Assembly: GCF_000373565.1 (NCBI RefSeq)
Contig: NZ_KB891809.1
Span: 124,001-188,000 of the forward strand
Origin: Streptomyces sp. HmicA12
GTDB lineage: Bacteria > Actinomycetota > Actinomycetes > Streptomycetales > Streptomycetaceae
DNA length: 64,000 bases
Reading direction: 5' to 3'
Shown in pieces: positions 40,056-48,811 of the stretch. Position numbers and translations under genes: made by a program. Each line of letters opens with the position of its first letter. The first letter of the stretch is position 1. The notes under the pieces are model-generated. The model saw only the letters and a list, made by a program, of their open reading frames with translations. It had not been told where the DNA came from and did not search any database.

Positions 40056-41816
40056 TCAGCCCTTGCGCAGCAGTAGTTCGGTGTTCCGGTCGCCCGCGGT
40101 GCCGGACAGGGTCGCCCTGGATCCCGGTGCGTTGAAGGCGAGTTCGCGGTAGAGGGCGGCCAGCCCGGTCTGGGTGAGGTCGGTGAAGTCGGTGCGGTGC
40201 GGGGCCGCGGACTCGATGAGTGTGGTGAAGAGGGAGAGCGTGCCGTCGTGGTTGTCGGCGATCTCGATGATGCGCGCGAGTTGGGGGAAGTCGACGTGGG
40301 AGGCCGTGGAGATCTCCCAGAATCCGCCGGGGCCCTCCGCGGCCGGGTGCGGGGTGATGGCGTTCTTGTGGCTGTGGCCGTTGACCCAGGCCAGGACGGG
40401 CCGGTGCCGGGCGAGCAGGTCCGCGATCTCCTGGCCGCCGTGGCGCTTCTCGCCGGGGTGGTGCGGGTCCTCGCGGAGGTTGCGCATCGTCCCGCTGGTG
40501 TGGTGGGAGAAGACGACGACGTGGTCGCCGTCCTTGGCCGCCGCCTTCAACTGGCGCTCCAGCCAGGCGAGCTGGGTGGCGCCGAGGGAGCCCTCGTAGT
40601 GGCCGCCGGGGTCCGTCGTGTCGAGGCTGATGCCGATGACGTCGTCCGAGATCCGGAACGTGTAGTACTGGGTCGCCGACGCGAGGTTGGCCCGGGTGTA
40701 GCCGTGGCCGACCGGGCCGGGGCCGGTGTGCGCCGGGTCGAGGTGGGCGGCGAGGTACTCGGTGGGGGTGAAGGGGGCGCGGGACTCGTCGGGGGTGACC
40801 GGGCGCATGTGGCGGGCCTGGCTCTTCAGCAGCGCCTTGAACGCCTCGCCCTTCGGGTCGCCGCCGCTCTTGACGTTGTCCCAGATCGCCTTGCCGGTGG
40901 CCGCGGGGAGTTCCATCAGCTTCCGTCCCCCGACCGCCAGTTCGGCGAGGAAGCCGTCGCCGGGCGCGTAGCAGCCGCCGGGCAGCGCGTCGTGGTTGCC
41001 GACCGTGGAGTACCAGGGCAGGTTGAGGCCCGGGCTGCGCAGTTCGGAGATCGCGGCGGCGAGGAAGCCGTCGACGCGGGGGAAGTGGTGGTCGCGCTTG
41101 TCGGTGTCGCGCAGGGGCGCGTCCGGGTGCCAGTACAGGGGCAGGCCGCTGTTCTGGACGCCCTCGTAGTGGCGGGGGTCACCGGTGTTGGGGGTGATCC
41201 GGCCGCCGCTCATCGCGGTGAGGAACCAGTCGAGTTCGGAGCGGGCGTTGTTGTCGGTGTTGTCGCCCGTCGTCATCACGAAGTGCAGTGGCGAGGCGGT
41301 GACGGGGGCGCCGCGCAGGGCGTTGACGCGTTCGACGAGGGCGACCGCGCCGGCCACCGAGAGCGCCTCCTGCGGGCGCCAGGCACTCGCCGTCTGCGCC
41401 CTCAAGTACTCGTAGCGCAGCGGGTGCTGTACGTCGACCAGGTGCAGGTCGGTGAACTGGACGAAGGCGGCGAGCGCCGTGCGGCGGGCCTCGCGTCCCG
41501 GCTTCGGTCCGCCCAGCTCGGAACGGACGGCGCGCTGCCAGGCCGGGCCGTCGCCGAGGCGCCGGAAGCCGGTGCCGCGCGGGGCGGCGACCGAGGCGAG
41601 GGTGGTGCCGCGGGTGTACGGGGCGAGCGGGGCGGCGGGGGCCTGGCGGGACACGGCCCGCACGGGTACGGGCGCGGGTCCGGCGGCGGCCTCGTGCCCG
41701 CCCGGGCCCAGGGCGTATCCGATGCCGGCGGTCAGCGTCACCGCGCCGGTCGCGGCGAGGAACGTACGGCGGTCGAGTTCTGCGGCGGCCTTGGTGACAG
41801 AGCGTGTGCGCGACAT
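40056..41816 (-). CDS. Tat-exported metallophosphoesterase
   Basis: The 586-residue protein has a twin-arginine signal (LDRRTFLAATGAVTL) and the calcineurin-like metal motifs DLHLVD, TGDNTDN, GNHD, VFSHHT and GHSHKN, so the active site is complete. It matches a large actinobacterial family of secreted phosphoesterases (TIGR03767 type). The likely role is phosphate release outside the cell or envelope remodelling. No PHO box was identified upstream. Confidence 0.9.
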   Translation of the reverse strand: MSRTRSVTKAAAELDRRTFLAATGAVTLTAGIGYALGPGGHEAAAGPAPVPVRAVSRQAPAAPLAPYTRGTTLASVAAPRGTGFRRLGDGPAWQRAVRSELGGPKPGREARRTALAAFVQFTDLHLVDVQHPLRYEYLRAQTASAWRPQEALSVAGAVALVERVNALRGAPVTASPLHFVMTTGDNTDNNARSELDWFLTAMSGGRITPNTGDPRHYEGVQNSGLPLYWHPDAPLRDTDKRDHHFPRVDGFLAAAISELRSPGLNLPWYSTVGNHDALPGGCYAPGDGFLAELAVGGRKLMELPAATGKAIWDNVKSGGDPKGEAFKALLKSQARHMRPVTPDESRAPFTPTEYLAAHLDPAHTGPGPVGHGYTRANLASATQYYTFRISDDVIGISLDTTDPGGHYEGSLGATQLAWLERQLKAAAKDGDHVVVFSHHTSGTMRNLREDPHHPGEKRHGGQEIADLLARHRPVLAWVNGHSHKNAITPHPAAEGPGGFWEISTASHVDFPQLARIIEIADNHDGTLSLFTTLIESAAPHRTDFTDLTQTGLAALYRELAFNAPGSRATLSGTAGDRNTELLLRKG

Positions 41817-42037
41817 GGCGCGGTCTCCCCGAGTGCGAACGCGTCGACAGTGGCGGCCGGGCGGCGGTGCGTCGAACTGCCCGTCCGTACTGGATCGTTG
41901 GCATCGGGGGTGGCCTGTGCGTTAACGGCGACGCAACGCGCAGCGCCGATCACGGTACGTGGATCACCGGAGGGATGCGCCGGGTCCGCGATGTCATGCG
42001 CGGGTGGGTGACCGGCGAACTCGCCGTCACGCTGCGT

Positions 42038-42502
42038 TCACTTCGCGGGGAAGGCGGCCCGGATGTGGCCGTCGCGCGGGCGCTCGCGCCACAGGGTGAG
42101 TCCCACGTCGACGAGTTCGACGCGGGGCAGATCGACGACGGCCGCGAGGTCGTGCCAGGCGGCCATGTCGGTGGATCCGTTCTCCTCGTGGCGCAGGGTG
42201 CCGCCGGTGATCTCGCCCTCGTAGACGAGACGCAGTCCGTGGAAGTCGGCGATCTTGCCGAGCTTGCGGGGGTAGCGGCGCAGCACGGAGTGGACGCCGA
42301 GCAGGGTGCCGGGGGCGAGGGCGTAACCCGTCTCCTCGTCGACCTCGCGGATCACGGTGTCGTACGGGTCCTCGCCGTGGTCCATGCCGCCGCCGGGCAG
42401 CGTCCAGCGCCTGCTGCCGTCGCCCGCGATCCAGCGGGCCAGGAGGACCTGTCCGTCGCGCACGCACACGGCGTACGCCGCCACCCTCAGCTCTTTGTGC
42501 AT
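42038..42502 (-). CDS. Nudix hydrolase
   Basis: The 154-residue product carries a complete Nudix box: GGGMDHGEDPYD followed by REVDEETGY. The sequence before it (VLLARWIAGDGSRRWTLPGG) is MutT-like. It hydrolyses a nucleoside diphosphate linked to another moiety; the substrate cannot be inferred. Its single domain and stand-alone location give no further clue. Confidence 0.88.
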   Translation of the reverse strand: MHKELRVAAYAVCVRDGQVLLARWIAGDGSRRWTLPGGGMDHGEDPYDTVIREVDEETGYALAPGTLLGVHSVLRRYPRKLGKIADFHGLRLVYEGEITGGTLRHEENGSTDMAAWHDLAAVVDLPRVELVDVGLTLWRERPRDGHIRAAFPAK

Positions 42503-42638
42503 CCCCTGACGCTAGAGGCATCCGGGCCGGTGCGCATGGGGATGGCGGGCTTTGTCCCCTCGCCTCGATGGCCTCTTGCCCTGCGATGGGGCGCCTATGG
42601 GGTGGGTGTACGGATTCGCGGGCGAGTGCGGGTTGTGT

Positions 42639-42668
42639 GGGCTTCTCGCGCCGTTCCCCGCGCCCCTG
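42639..42668 (+). repeat. Dispersed palindromic repeat copy
   Basis: The copy reads GGGCTTCTCGCGCCG then TTCCCCGCGCCCCTGG. It is followed by CGGGGCG, which can fold back on the core. Confidence 0.7.
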
Positions 42669-42708
42669 GCGGGGCGTTCCTTAGCCACCTTTATAGGGAT
42701 TTGGTCGG

Positions 42709-42735
42709 CATGGCGTATGGCGGGATTACGCCATG
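42709..42735. promoter_or_regulatory. 9-bp inverted repeat upstream of the subtilase gene
   Basis: CATGGCGTA (42709-42717) and TACGCCATG (42727-42735) are perfect complements with a 9-nt spacer, about 130 bp before the subtilase start. It is a possible operator. Confidence 0.35.
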
Positions 42736-42865
42736 GCCTTATCCCGCCTCGGGCAACTCTCCCCAAACTGTGCTCACTTAAGTAAAGCTGAGCGGTCATC
42801 CGGCACCGAATTCCGGAGCCTTTCCGATCGTCGATCGCCGATCGTCCTCACCTTCACGTACAGGG

Positions 42866-45800
42866 ATGCAGATGACCCCCGATCCCCAGCGCGCACCGAT
42901 ATCCGGCGCGAGACGCGCGGCCCGACTCGCGGCCGCCGCGGGCCTCGTGGCCGCGCTCACCGCGGCCGGGCCGATACCCATGGCCCTCGCGGCGGACTCC
43001 GGTTCCGCACCGGCCGCCGACCCCGCCGTCAAGGCGGGCAGCGACAAGCTCGGCTCGCAGGACGCCGAACTGCTCGCCGACGCCAAGGCGGACGGCAAGA
43101 AGAACGTGACCGTCATGGTCGCCACCGCCCCCGGCAAGACGGAGGAAGTCGCCTCGCAGCTCGACTCCGTCAAGGGCGGCTCCGTGGGCCGCACCTACGA
43201 CAAGCTCGGCTACGTCCGGGCGACGCTGCCCACCGGCAGGGCCGAGGCCGCCATCAAGGGCGCCGAGAAGCTCGACTCCGTGCTCGGCATCGACCTGCGC
43301 CAGGAGATCGCGCTCGACGACCCGACGCCGACCGCGGACACCGCGAAGGGCGCCAAGGGCTCGAAGGGCTCCGCCTCCGGTTCGTACAGCGGGCCCGGCA
43401 AGAACACCCCCGAGAAGAACCCGTACAACCCGTCCTTCGAGACGGGCGCCGTCGACTTCGTGAAGGACAACCCGAAGGCCGACGGGCGCGGTGTCACCAT
43501 CGGCATCCTCGACTCGGGCGTGGACCTCGGTCACCCGGCGCTGCAGAAGACCACCACCGGCGAGCGCAAGATCGTCGACTGGGTCACCTCGACCGACCCG
43601 ATCGTGGACGGCGACGCGACCTGGCGGGCGATGGTCACCCAGGTCTCCGGCCCGACGTTCACGTACGGCGGCCGCACCTGGAAGGCGAAGGCGGGCTCGT
43701 ACGGCATCAGCACCTTCTCGGAGTCGGCCACCACCGGCGGTGACGCCAAGGGCGACGCGAACCGGGACGGCGACACCACCGACAAGTGGGGCGTGCTGTA
43801 CGACGCGGCCGCGGGCACGGTGACCGTCGACCTGAACGACAACGGCGACTTCACCGACGACACCCCGATGAAGCCGTACAAGGACGGCTACCAGATCGGC
43901 TACTTCGGCAAGGACGACCCGTCCACCGACGTCGTCGAGCGCCAGCCGTTCGTCGTGGAGATCCGCAAGGACGTCCCGATGGACCCGTACGGCGGCGACT
44001 GGGTCGGCCAGAAGCGCGACTTCGTCAACATCGGTGTCATCGAGTCCGAGCACGGCACGCACGTCGCGGGCATCACCGCGGCCAACTCCCTGTTCGGCAA
44101 CAAGAACATGAACGGTGCCGCCCCCGGCGCCAAGATCGTCTCCTCGCGGGCCTGCACCTGGTCCGGCGGCTGCACCAACGTCGCGCTCACCGAGGGCATG
44201 ATCGACCTCGTCACCAAGCGCGGCGTCGACATCGTGAACATGTCGATCGGCGGTCTGCCGGCGCTGAACGACGGCAACAACGCCCGCTCGCTGCTGTACA
44301 CGCGGCTCATCGACGACTACGGCGTCCAGCTCGTGATCTCGGCGGGCAACTCGGGCCCCGGCGCGAACACCATCGGTGACCCGGGCCTGGCCGACAAGGT
44401 CGTCTCGGTCGGTGCCTCGATCTCCAAGGACACCTGGGCCTCCAACTACGGCTCCCAGGTGGAGAAGTCGTACGCGATGATGCCCTTCTCCTCGCGCGGT
44501 CCGCGGGAGGACGGCGGCTTCACGCCGACCATCACCGCGCCGGGCGCGGCGATCAACACCACCCAGACCTGGCTGCCCGGTGCTCCGGTCGCCGAGGCGG
44601 GCTACTCCCTGCCGGCCGGCTACTCGATGCTGCAGGGCACGTCGATGGCGTCCCCGCAGGCCGCCGGTGCCTCCGCGCTGCTGCTGTCCGCCGCCAAGCG
44701 CGCGCACGTCGACCTGACCCCGGCGAAGCTGCGCACCGCGCTGACCTCGACCGCGGACCACATCAAGGGCGAGCAGGCGTACGCCGAGGGCTCCGGCCTC
44801 ATCGACATCGAGGACGCCTGGCACTCCATCCGGCACGGGGCGAGCGCGCACACGTACACCGTGAAGGCGCCCGTCGACACCGCGATCGACGACGCGCTCG
44901 CGACGCCGGGCTTCGGCACGGGCATCTACGACCGCGAGGGCGGCCTGAAGGCCGGCCAGCGCAAGACGTACGACGTCACCATCACGCGTACGTCGGGCTC
45001 GGCCAAGCCGGTGCTGCACAAGCTGTCGCTGAAGAACAACTCCGGTGACACCTTCGCCATCGCGGGCTCCAGCTGGGTGGTGCTCCCGCTGAACAAGGCC
45101 GTCACCGTGAAGGTGCAGGCCAGGCCGGAGTCGGCCGGGCTGCGCAGCGCGATCCTCCAGGTCGACGACCCTAAGACCGAGGGCGTGGACCAGCAGGTCA
45201 TGGCGACGGTCGTCGTCTCGACGCCGATCGCGAAGCCGTCGTACACCTTCTCCGCGAAGGGCTCGGTGCAGCGCAACAGCACCACGTCGTACTTCGTGAC
45301 GGTGCCCGAGGGCGCCAAGTCGCTCCAGGTGGCGATGAGCGGTCTCAAGGCCACGAGCCAGACCCGGTTCATCTCCATCCACCCGTACGGTGTGCCGGTC
45401 GACGACACGTCGACGCCGAGCTGCTACCCGAACTACAACAACCCGGCCAACACCTGCCGCCCGGACCTGCGTTCGTACGCGGACCCGCAGGCCGGTGTCT
45501 GGGAGATCGAGGTCGAGGCGCGCCGTACGTCGCCGCTGCTCGACAACCCGTACACGCTGGGCGTCTCCGTCCTGGGCGCCGCGTTCGACCCGGCCGTGCA
45601 GACGGTCCCCGAGGCCAAGGTCGGTACCCCGGCCGACGTCTCGTGGAAGGTCACGAACAACTTCGCGGCCATCAGCGGCGGCAAGCTGCAGGGCGGTGCG
45701 CTCGGCTCGTCGAAGTCGGCGCGGCCCAGCATCGCGCAGGGCGCCACGCAGACCTCCGAGGTCGTCGTGCCCGAGGGCGCGGAGAAGCTCGCCGTCTCGA

Positions 45801-46207
45801 TCGGCAACGTCTCCGACAAGTCGGCCGACCTCGACCTGACGGTGTACGACGCCGCGGGCAACCAGGTCGCGCAGTCCGCGGACGGCGACTCCGAGGAGGC
45901 GGTGACGGTCACCAAGCCGGCCGCCGGCACGTACACCGTCGAGATCGTCGGTTACTCGGTGCCGTCCGGTTCGACCGACTACGACTACGCGGACGTCTTC
46001 TTCTCGCCGGCCCTCGGCTCGGTGACGGTCGACGACTCGAAGCCGGTCTCGCTGGCCACCGGCGCGTCCACCACGGTGACCGCGAAGGTCACGGCGGCCG
46101 CCGCGGCTCCGGAGGGCCGTGAGTTCTTCGGTGAGGTGCAGCTCGTGAACGAGCGCGGTGTCGTCGCCGGCACCGGCAGCGTGAAGATCGAGAAGGTCAC
46201 TCCGTAA
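42866..46207 (+). CDS. Secreted subtilisin-family (S8) serine protease, large
   Basis: The 1113-residue protease has a signal peptide (cleavage near ALAADSG), an inhibitor-type propeptide and a catalytic domain with D216 (GILDSGVD), H396 (SEHGTHVAG) and S593 (QGTSMASP). A 180-residue insert separates Asp and His. About 450 residues of beta-rich C-terminal domains follow, as in tripeptidyl-peptidase II-like subtilases of Streptomyces. ATG 42872 is an alternative start with a better AGGGA spacing. It is probably a developmental or nutritional secreted protease. Confidence 0.93.
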   Translation: MQMTPDPQRAPISGARRAARLAAAAGLVAALTAAGPIPMALAADSGSAPAADPAVKAGSDKLGSQDAELLADAKADGKKNVTVMVATAPGKTEEVASQLDSVKGGSVGRTYDKLGYVRATLPTGRAEAAIKGAEKLDSVLGIDLRQEIALDDPTPTADTAKGAKGSKGSASGSYSGPGKNTPEKNPYNPSFETGAVDFVKDNPKADGRGVTIGILDSGVDLGHPALQKTTTGERKIVDWVTSTDPIVDGDATWRAMVTQVSGPTFTYGGRTWKAKAGSYGISTFSESATTGGDAKGDANRDGDTTDKWGVLYDAAAGTVTVDLNDNGDFTDDTPMKPYKDGYQIGYFGKDDPSTDVVERQPFVVEIRKDVPMDPYGGDWVGQKRDFVNIGVIESEHGTHVAGITAANSLFGNKNMNGAAPGAKIVSSRACTWSGGCTNVALTEGMIDLVTKRGVDIVNMSIGGLPALNDGNNARSLLYTRLIDDYGVQLVISAGNSGPGANTIGDPGLADKVVSVGASISKDTWASNYGSQVEKSYAMMPFSSRGPREDGGFTPTITAPGAAINTTQTWLPGAPVAEAGYSLPAGYSMLQGTSMASPQAAGASALLLSAAKRAHVDLTPAKLRTALTSTADHIKGEQAYAEGSGLIDIEDAWHSIRHGASAHTYTVKAPVDTAIDDALATPGFGTGIYDREGGLKAGQRKTYDVTITRTSGSAKPVLHKLSLKNNSGDTFAIAGSSWVVLPLNKAVTVKVQARPESAGLRSAILQVDDPKTEGVDQQVMATVVVSTPIAKPSYTFSAKGSVQRNSTTSYFVTVPEGAKSLQVAMSGLKATSQTRFISIHPYGVPVDDTSTPSCYPNYNNPANTCRPDLRSYADPQAGVWEIEVEARRTSPLLDNPYTLGVSVLGAAFDPAVQTVPEAKVGTPADVSWKVTNNFAAISGGKLQGGALGSSKSARPSIAQGATQTSEVVVPEGAEKLAVSIGNVSDKSADLDLTVYDAAGNQVAQSADGDSEEAVTVTKPAAGTYTVEIVGYSVPSGSTDYDYADVFFSPALGSVTVDDSKPVSLATGASTTVTAKVTAAAAAPEGREFFGEVQLVNERGVVAGTGSVKIEKVTP

Positions 46208-46226
46208 GGTTCCGGGTGGCTTGAGC

Positions 46227-46260
46227 GAGGGGCGGACGCCGTCGGCGTCCGCCCCTCTTT
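46227..46260 (+). terminator. Terminator of the subtilase gene
   Basis: A perfect 14-bp stem (46227-46240 with 46244-46257) with a 3-nt loop is followed by CTTT and a pyrimidine-rich stretch of repeated CCGTTCTT units to about 46288. Confidence 0.9.
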
Positions 46261-46286
46261 CCGTTCTTCCCGTTCTTTCCGTTCCT

Positions 46287-47012
46287 TCAGTGGCCGGGGC
46301 CCTCGCAGGCGAGGCCGTCGGCGCCGGGCAGCGCTGCGCGGATGCCGTCGCGCGCGTCCTGCACACCCCGGCCGGTCTCCCAGTCCTGCCGGTCCTCCGG
46401 ACGCACGGGCGTGCGGATCAGCGTGTACGTGCCGGGCTTCAGGTCCTCCTTCGCCAGGCCGTCCAGGGTCACGGCGAACGTGGGGTGTTCCGCGACCGAG
46501 CGCTCGGGACGGTAGTAGCGCTTCACCTTGAGCACGACGCGCACGTCGCCGTCGGCGCGCGGCGTGACGCTGACCACCCGGCCCTCGACGAGCACCTTGG
46601 AGCAGGCGATGTGCATCTGCGGCGAGGAGACGTCGTCACCGGCCGAGCCCTTGCCCTTGCTGTCGGAGGCCGCCGCCTTGTCGCTGTCTCCGCTGTCGCT
46701 GCTGATACCGCCGCCCACTCCGGGCGCGTTCACGCCGAGCCACACCAGGCCGCCGACGAACGAGGCCGCGCAGGCCACGGCCACCGCGCCGAACGCGATC
46801 CGCAGCGGGCGGCGGGTCCGCGCGGGGCGTTTCACCGGTACCGGCTCCGGCTTCGGGGCGGGGCGGGCGGCGAGTGCGTCGCCGAGGCCGCGCACCTGCT
46901 CCCGCAGCAGCGCGACGTCCGCGGCGATGTCCGCGGCCTCCGGATCGCCGTCCGGCAGCGGTTCCCCGGCGATGGCCAGCATCAGCAGCTGATCCTCACG
47001 GTTCGCGTCCAC
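46287..47012 (-). CDS. Single-TM membrane protein coupled to the sigma factor; possible anti-sigma factor
   Basis: GTG 47012 lies 1 nt after the sigma gene stop with GGAGGTGG before it; the product has 241 residues. A cytosolic acidic N-terminal part (REDQLLMLAIAGEPLPDGDP, then a helix) precedes one TM helix (about residues 75-97) and an extracytoplasmic domain with two cysteines (IACSKV and LACEG). The position is that of an anti-sigma factor, but the zinc-binding HxxxCxxC motif is absent. It may be a ZAS-less anti-sigma factor or a sensor. Confidence 0.7.
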   Translation of the reverse strand: MDANREDQLLMLAIAGEPLPDGDPEAADIAADVALLREQVRGLGDALAARPAPKPEPVPVKRPARTRRPLRIAFGAVAVACAASFVGGLVWLGVNAPGVGGGISSDSGDSDKAAASDSKGKGSAGDDVSSPQMHIACSKVLVEGRVVSVTPRADGDVRVVLKVKRYYRPERSVAEHPTFAVTLDGLAKEDLKPGTYTLIRTPVRPEDRQDWETGRGVQDARDGIRAALPGADGLACEGPGH

Positions 47013-47013
47013 G

Positions 47014-47529
47014 TCAGACCACCTCCTGTTCGTGCAGCCGGGCCCTGAGCATCCGCACCGCCGTGTGCAGGCGGCTCTTGACGGTGCCCTCGGGCACACC
47101 GAGCTCGACCGCTATGTCCCGGACCGGCAGATCGGCGTAGAACCGCAGCACGACCACCTGCCGCTGCGGGTCCGGGAGCTGGTCGAGGCCCTGGGCGACG
47201 GCGAGGGAGAGCACCCGGGTCTCGGCGGCGTCCCGCGCGTCCTCCTGGCGCAGCGAGGCGAGCCGCTCCCCGAGCCGGTCCTGGCGCCGCCTGGCCCGGT
47301 GCCAGTCCATGGCGAGGTTCGAGGCGACGACCGCCGCCCACGCGGAGACGTCGCGCGGCGCCTCCTGCCCCTTCGCCGCCCGTTCCAGGAGCCGCAGCCG
47401 CACCTGCTGCACCCCGTCCGGCAGGTCCGCGTACGGCACCCCGCCCAGTGACAGGACGGCCCGCACCCGGTCCTCGACGGCCGCGTCCAGGGGGTCGTCC
47501 GGCCGACCCCTGGTTTTTCTGCGCAGCAC
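47014..47529 (-). CDS. RNA polymerase sigma factor, ECF-type
   Basis: The 171-residue protein has sigma region 2 (VRLRLLERAAKG, then WAAVVASNLAMDWHRARRRQ) and region 4 (LDQLPDPQRQVVVLRFYADL, then EGTVKSRLHTAVRMLRARL), with no region 1 or 3. The GTG start at 47529 follows GGAGGGGAGGGG. The downstream gene is coupled and membrane-bound. It is probably released by a cell-envelope signal; target promoters are unknown. Confidence 0.9.
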   Translation of the reverse strand: MLRRKTRGRPDDPLDAAVEDRVRAVLSLGGVPYADLPDGVQQVRLRLLERAAKGQEAPRDVSAWAAVVASNLAMDWHRARRRQDRLGERLASLRQEDARDAAETRVLSLAVAQGLDQLPDPQRQVVVLRFYADLPVRDIAVELGVPEGTVKSRLHTAVRMLRARLHEQEVV

Positions 47530-47715
47530 TGCCCCTCCCCTCCCCGCGTGTGACCTACGACGCGCGAGGCACCGGAAACGTTCGCGGGAATCCGTGATCC
47601 GGCTGTGGTGAACCCCACGCGTCCCGCACCTCGGACAATCGATTGGACAAGCCGGGCCTGGACAGACGCATCATTGAGTGGCACCCCGCCGCTTGTGTAC
47701 GTACGGAGGAACCCT

Positions 47716-48732
47716 GTGAAGGTCGGAATCGTCGGAGCCACCGGTCAGGTCGGCACGGTCATGCGGAAGATCCTGGTCGAGCGGGACTTCCCGATCGAGG
47801 AGCTGCGCCTGTTCGCCTCGGCGCGCAGCGCGGGCAAGACCCTGGACGGCGTGACGATCGAGGACGCGGCGACGGCCGACTACACGGGCCTGGACATCGT
47901 CCTGTTCTCCGCCGGCGGCGCCACCTCCAAGGCCCTCGCCGAGAAGGTCGCCTCGCAGGGTGCCGTCGTGATCGACAACTCCTCCGCCTGGCGCAAGGAC
48001 CCCGAGGTGCCGCTCGTGGTCGCCGAGGTGAACGCGCACGCGATCACCGACCGCCCCAAGGGCATCATCGCCAACCCGAACTGCACGACGATGGCCGCGA
48101 TGCCGGTCCTGCGTCCCCTGCACGACGAGGCGGGCCTCGAAGCGCTGATCGTCGCCACGTACCAGGCGGTCTCGGGTTCGGGCCTCGCGGGCGTCGCCGA
48201 GCTGCACGGCCAGGCGCAGAAGGTCGTCGCGGACGCCGACAAGCTCACCCACGACGGCGGCGCGGTCGACTTCCCCGAGCCGGACGTCTACAAGCGCCCC
48301 ATCGCCTTCAACGTCCTCCCGCTCGCCGGCTCCATCGTGGACGACGGCCTGCACGAGACGGACGAGGAGCAGAAGCTCCGCAACGAGTCGCGGAAGATCC
48401 TGGAGATCCCCGCGCTCAAGGTCTCCGGCACCTGTGTGCGCGTCCCGGTCTTCTCCGGCCACTCCCTGCAGATCAACGCCCGCTTCGCGCGGCCGATCAG
48501 CGTGGAGCGCGCGACCGAGCTGCTCGGTGGGGCGCCCGGCGTCGCGCTCTCCGAGATCCCGACCCCCCTTGAGGCCGCGGGCCAGGACCCGTCCTTCGTG
48601 GGCCGCATCCGCGCGGACGAGACGGTGGACAACGGGCTTGCGCTCTTCGTCTCCAACGACAACCTGCGCAAGGGCGCGGCCCTGAACGCGGTGCAGATCG
48701 CGGAGCTGGTCGCCGCCGAGCTCAAGGGCTGA
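47716..48732 (+). CDS. asd: Aspartate-semialdehyde dehydrogenase
   Basis: The enzyme reduces aspartyl phosphate to the semialdehyde for lysine, diaminopimelate, threonine and methionine synthesis. GTG 47716 follows CGGAGGA; the product has 338 residues. VGIVGATGQVG binds NADP, ANPNCTTMA holds the catalytic Cys, and SGHSLQI the catalytic His. ask (aspartokinase) is not adjacent, as is also the case for one of the two asd genes of S. coelicolor. Confidence 0.95.
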   Translation: MKVGIVGATGQVGTVMRKILVERDFPIEELRLFASARSAGKTLDGVTIEDAATADYTGLDIVLFSAGGATSKALAEKVASQGAVVIDNSSAWRKDPEVPLVVAEVNAHAITDRPKGIIANPNCTTMAAMPVLRPLHDEAGLEALIVATYQAVSGSGLAGVAELHGQAQKVVADADKLTHDGGAVDFPEPDVYKRPIAFNVLPLAGSIVDDGLHETDEEQKLRNESRKILEIPALKVSGTCVRVPVFSGHSLQINARFARPISVERATELLGGAPGVALSEIPTPLEAAGQDPSFVGRIRADETVDNGLALFVSNDNLRKGAALNAVQIAELVAAELKG

Positions 48733-48811
48733 CAGCGGCAGCGCCGGGCCGCGCGAACCGAGCTGCGCGAAACGGCTCACTTCGCCGTGGAGCTTGTGTG
48801 AAGATCCCGCC

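Larger units (their letters stand above)
42503..42865. other. Regulatory gap between the Nudix and subtilase genes
   Basis: No gene is visible. A dispersed repeat copy lies at 42639-42668, then a 9-bp inverted repeat at 42709-42735, then an AT-richer stretch (ACTTAAGTAAAG, 42776-42787) that may hold the subtilase promoter, and short repeats of CGATCG just before the gene. Confidence 0.45.

Noticed and set aside
42854..46366. 1170-codon frame antisense to the subtilase
   Set aside because: The subtilase has a complete catalytic triad and signal peptide; the antisense frame has no recognisable feature.
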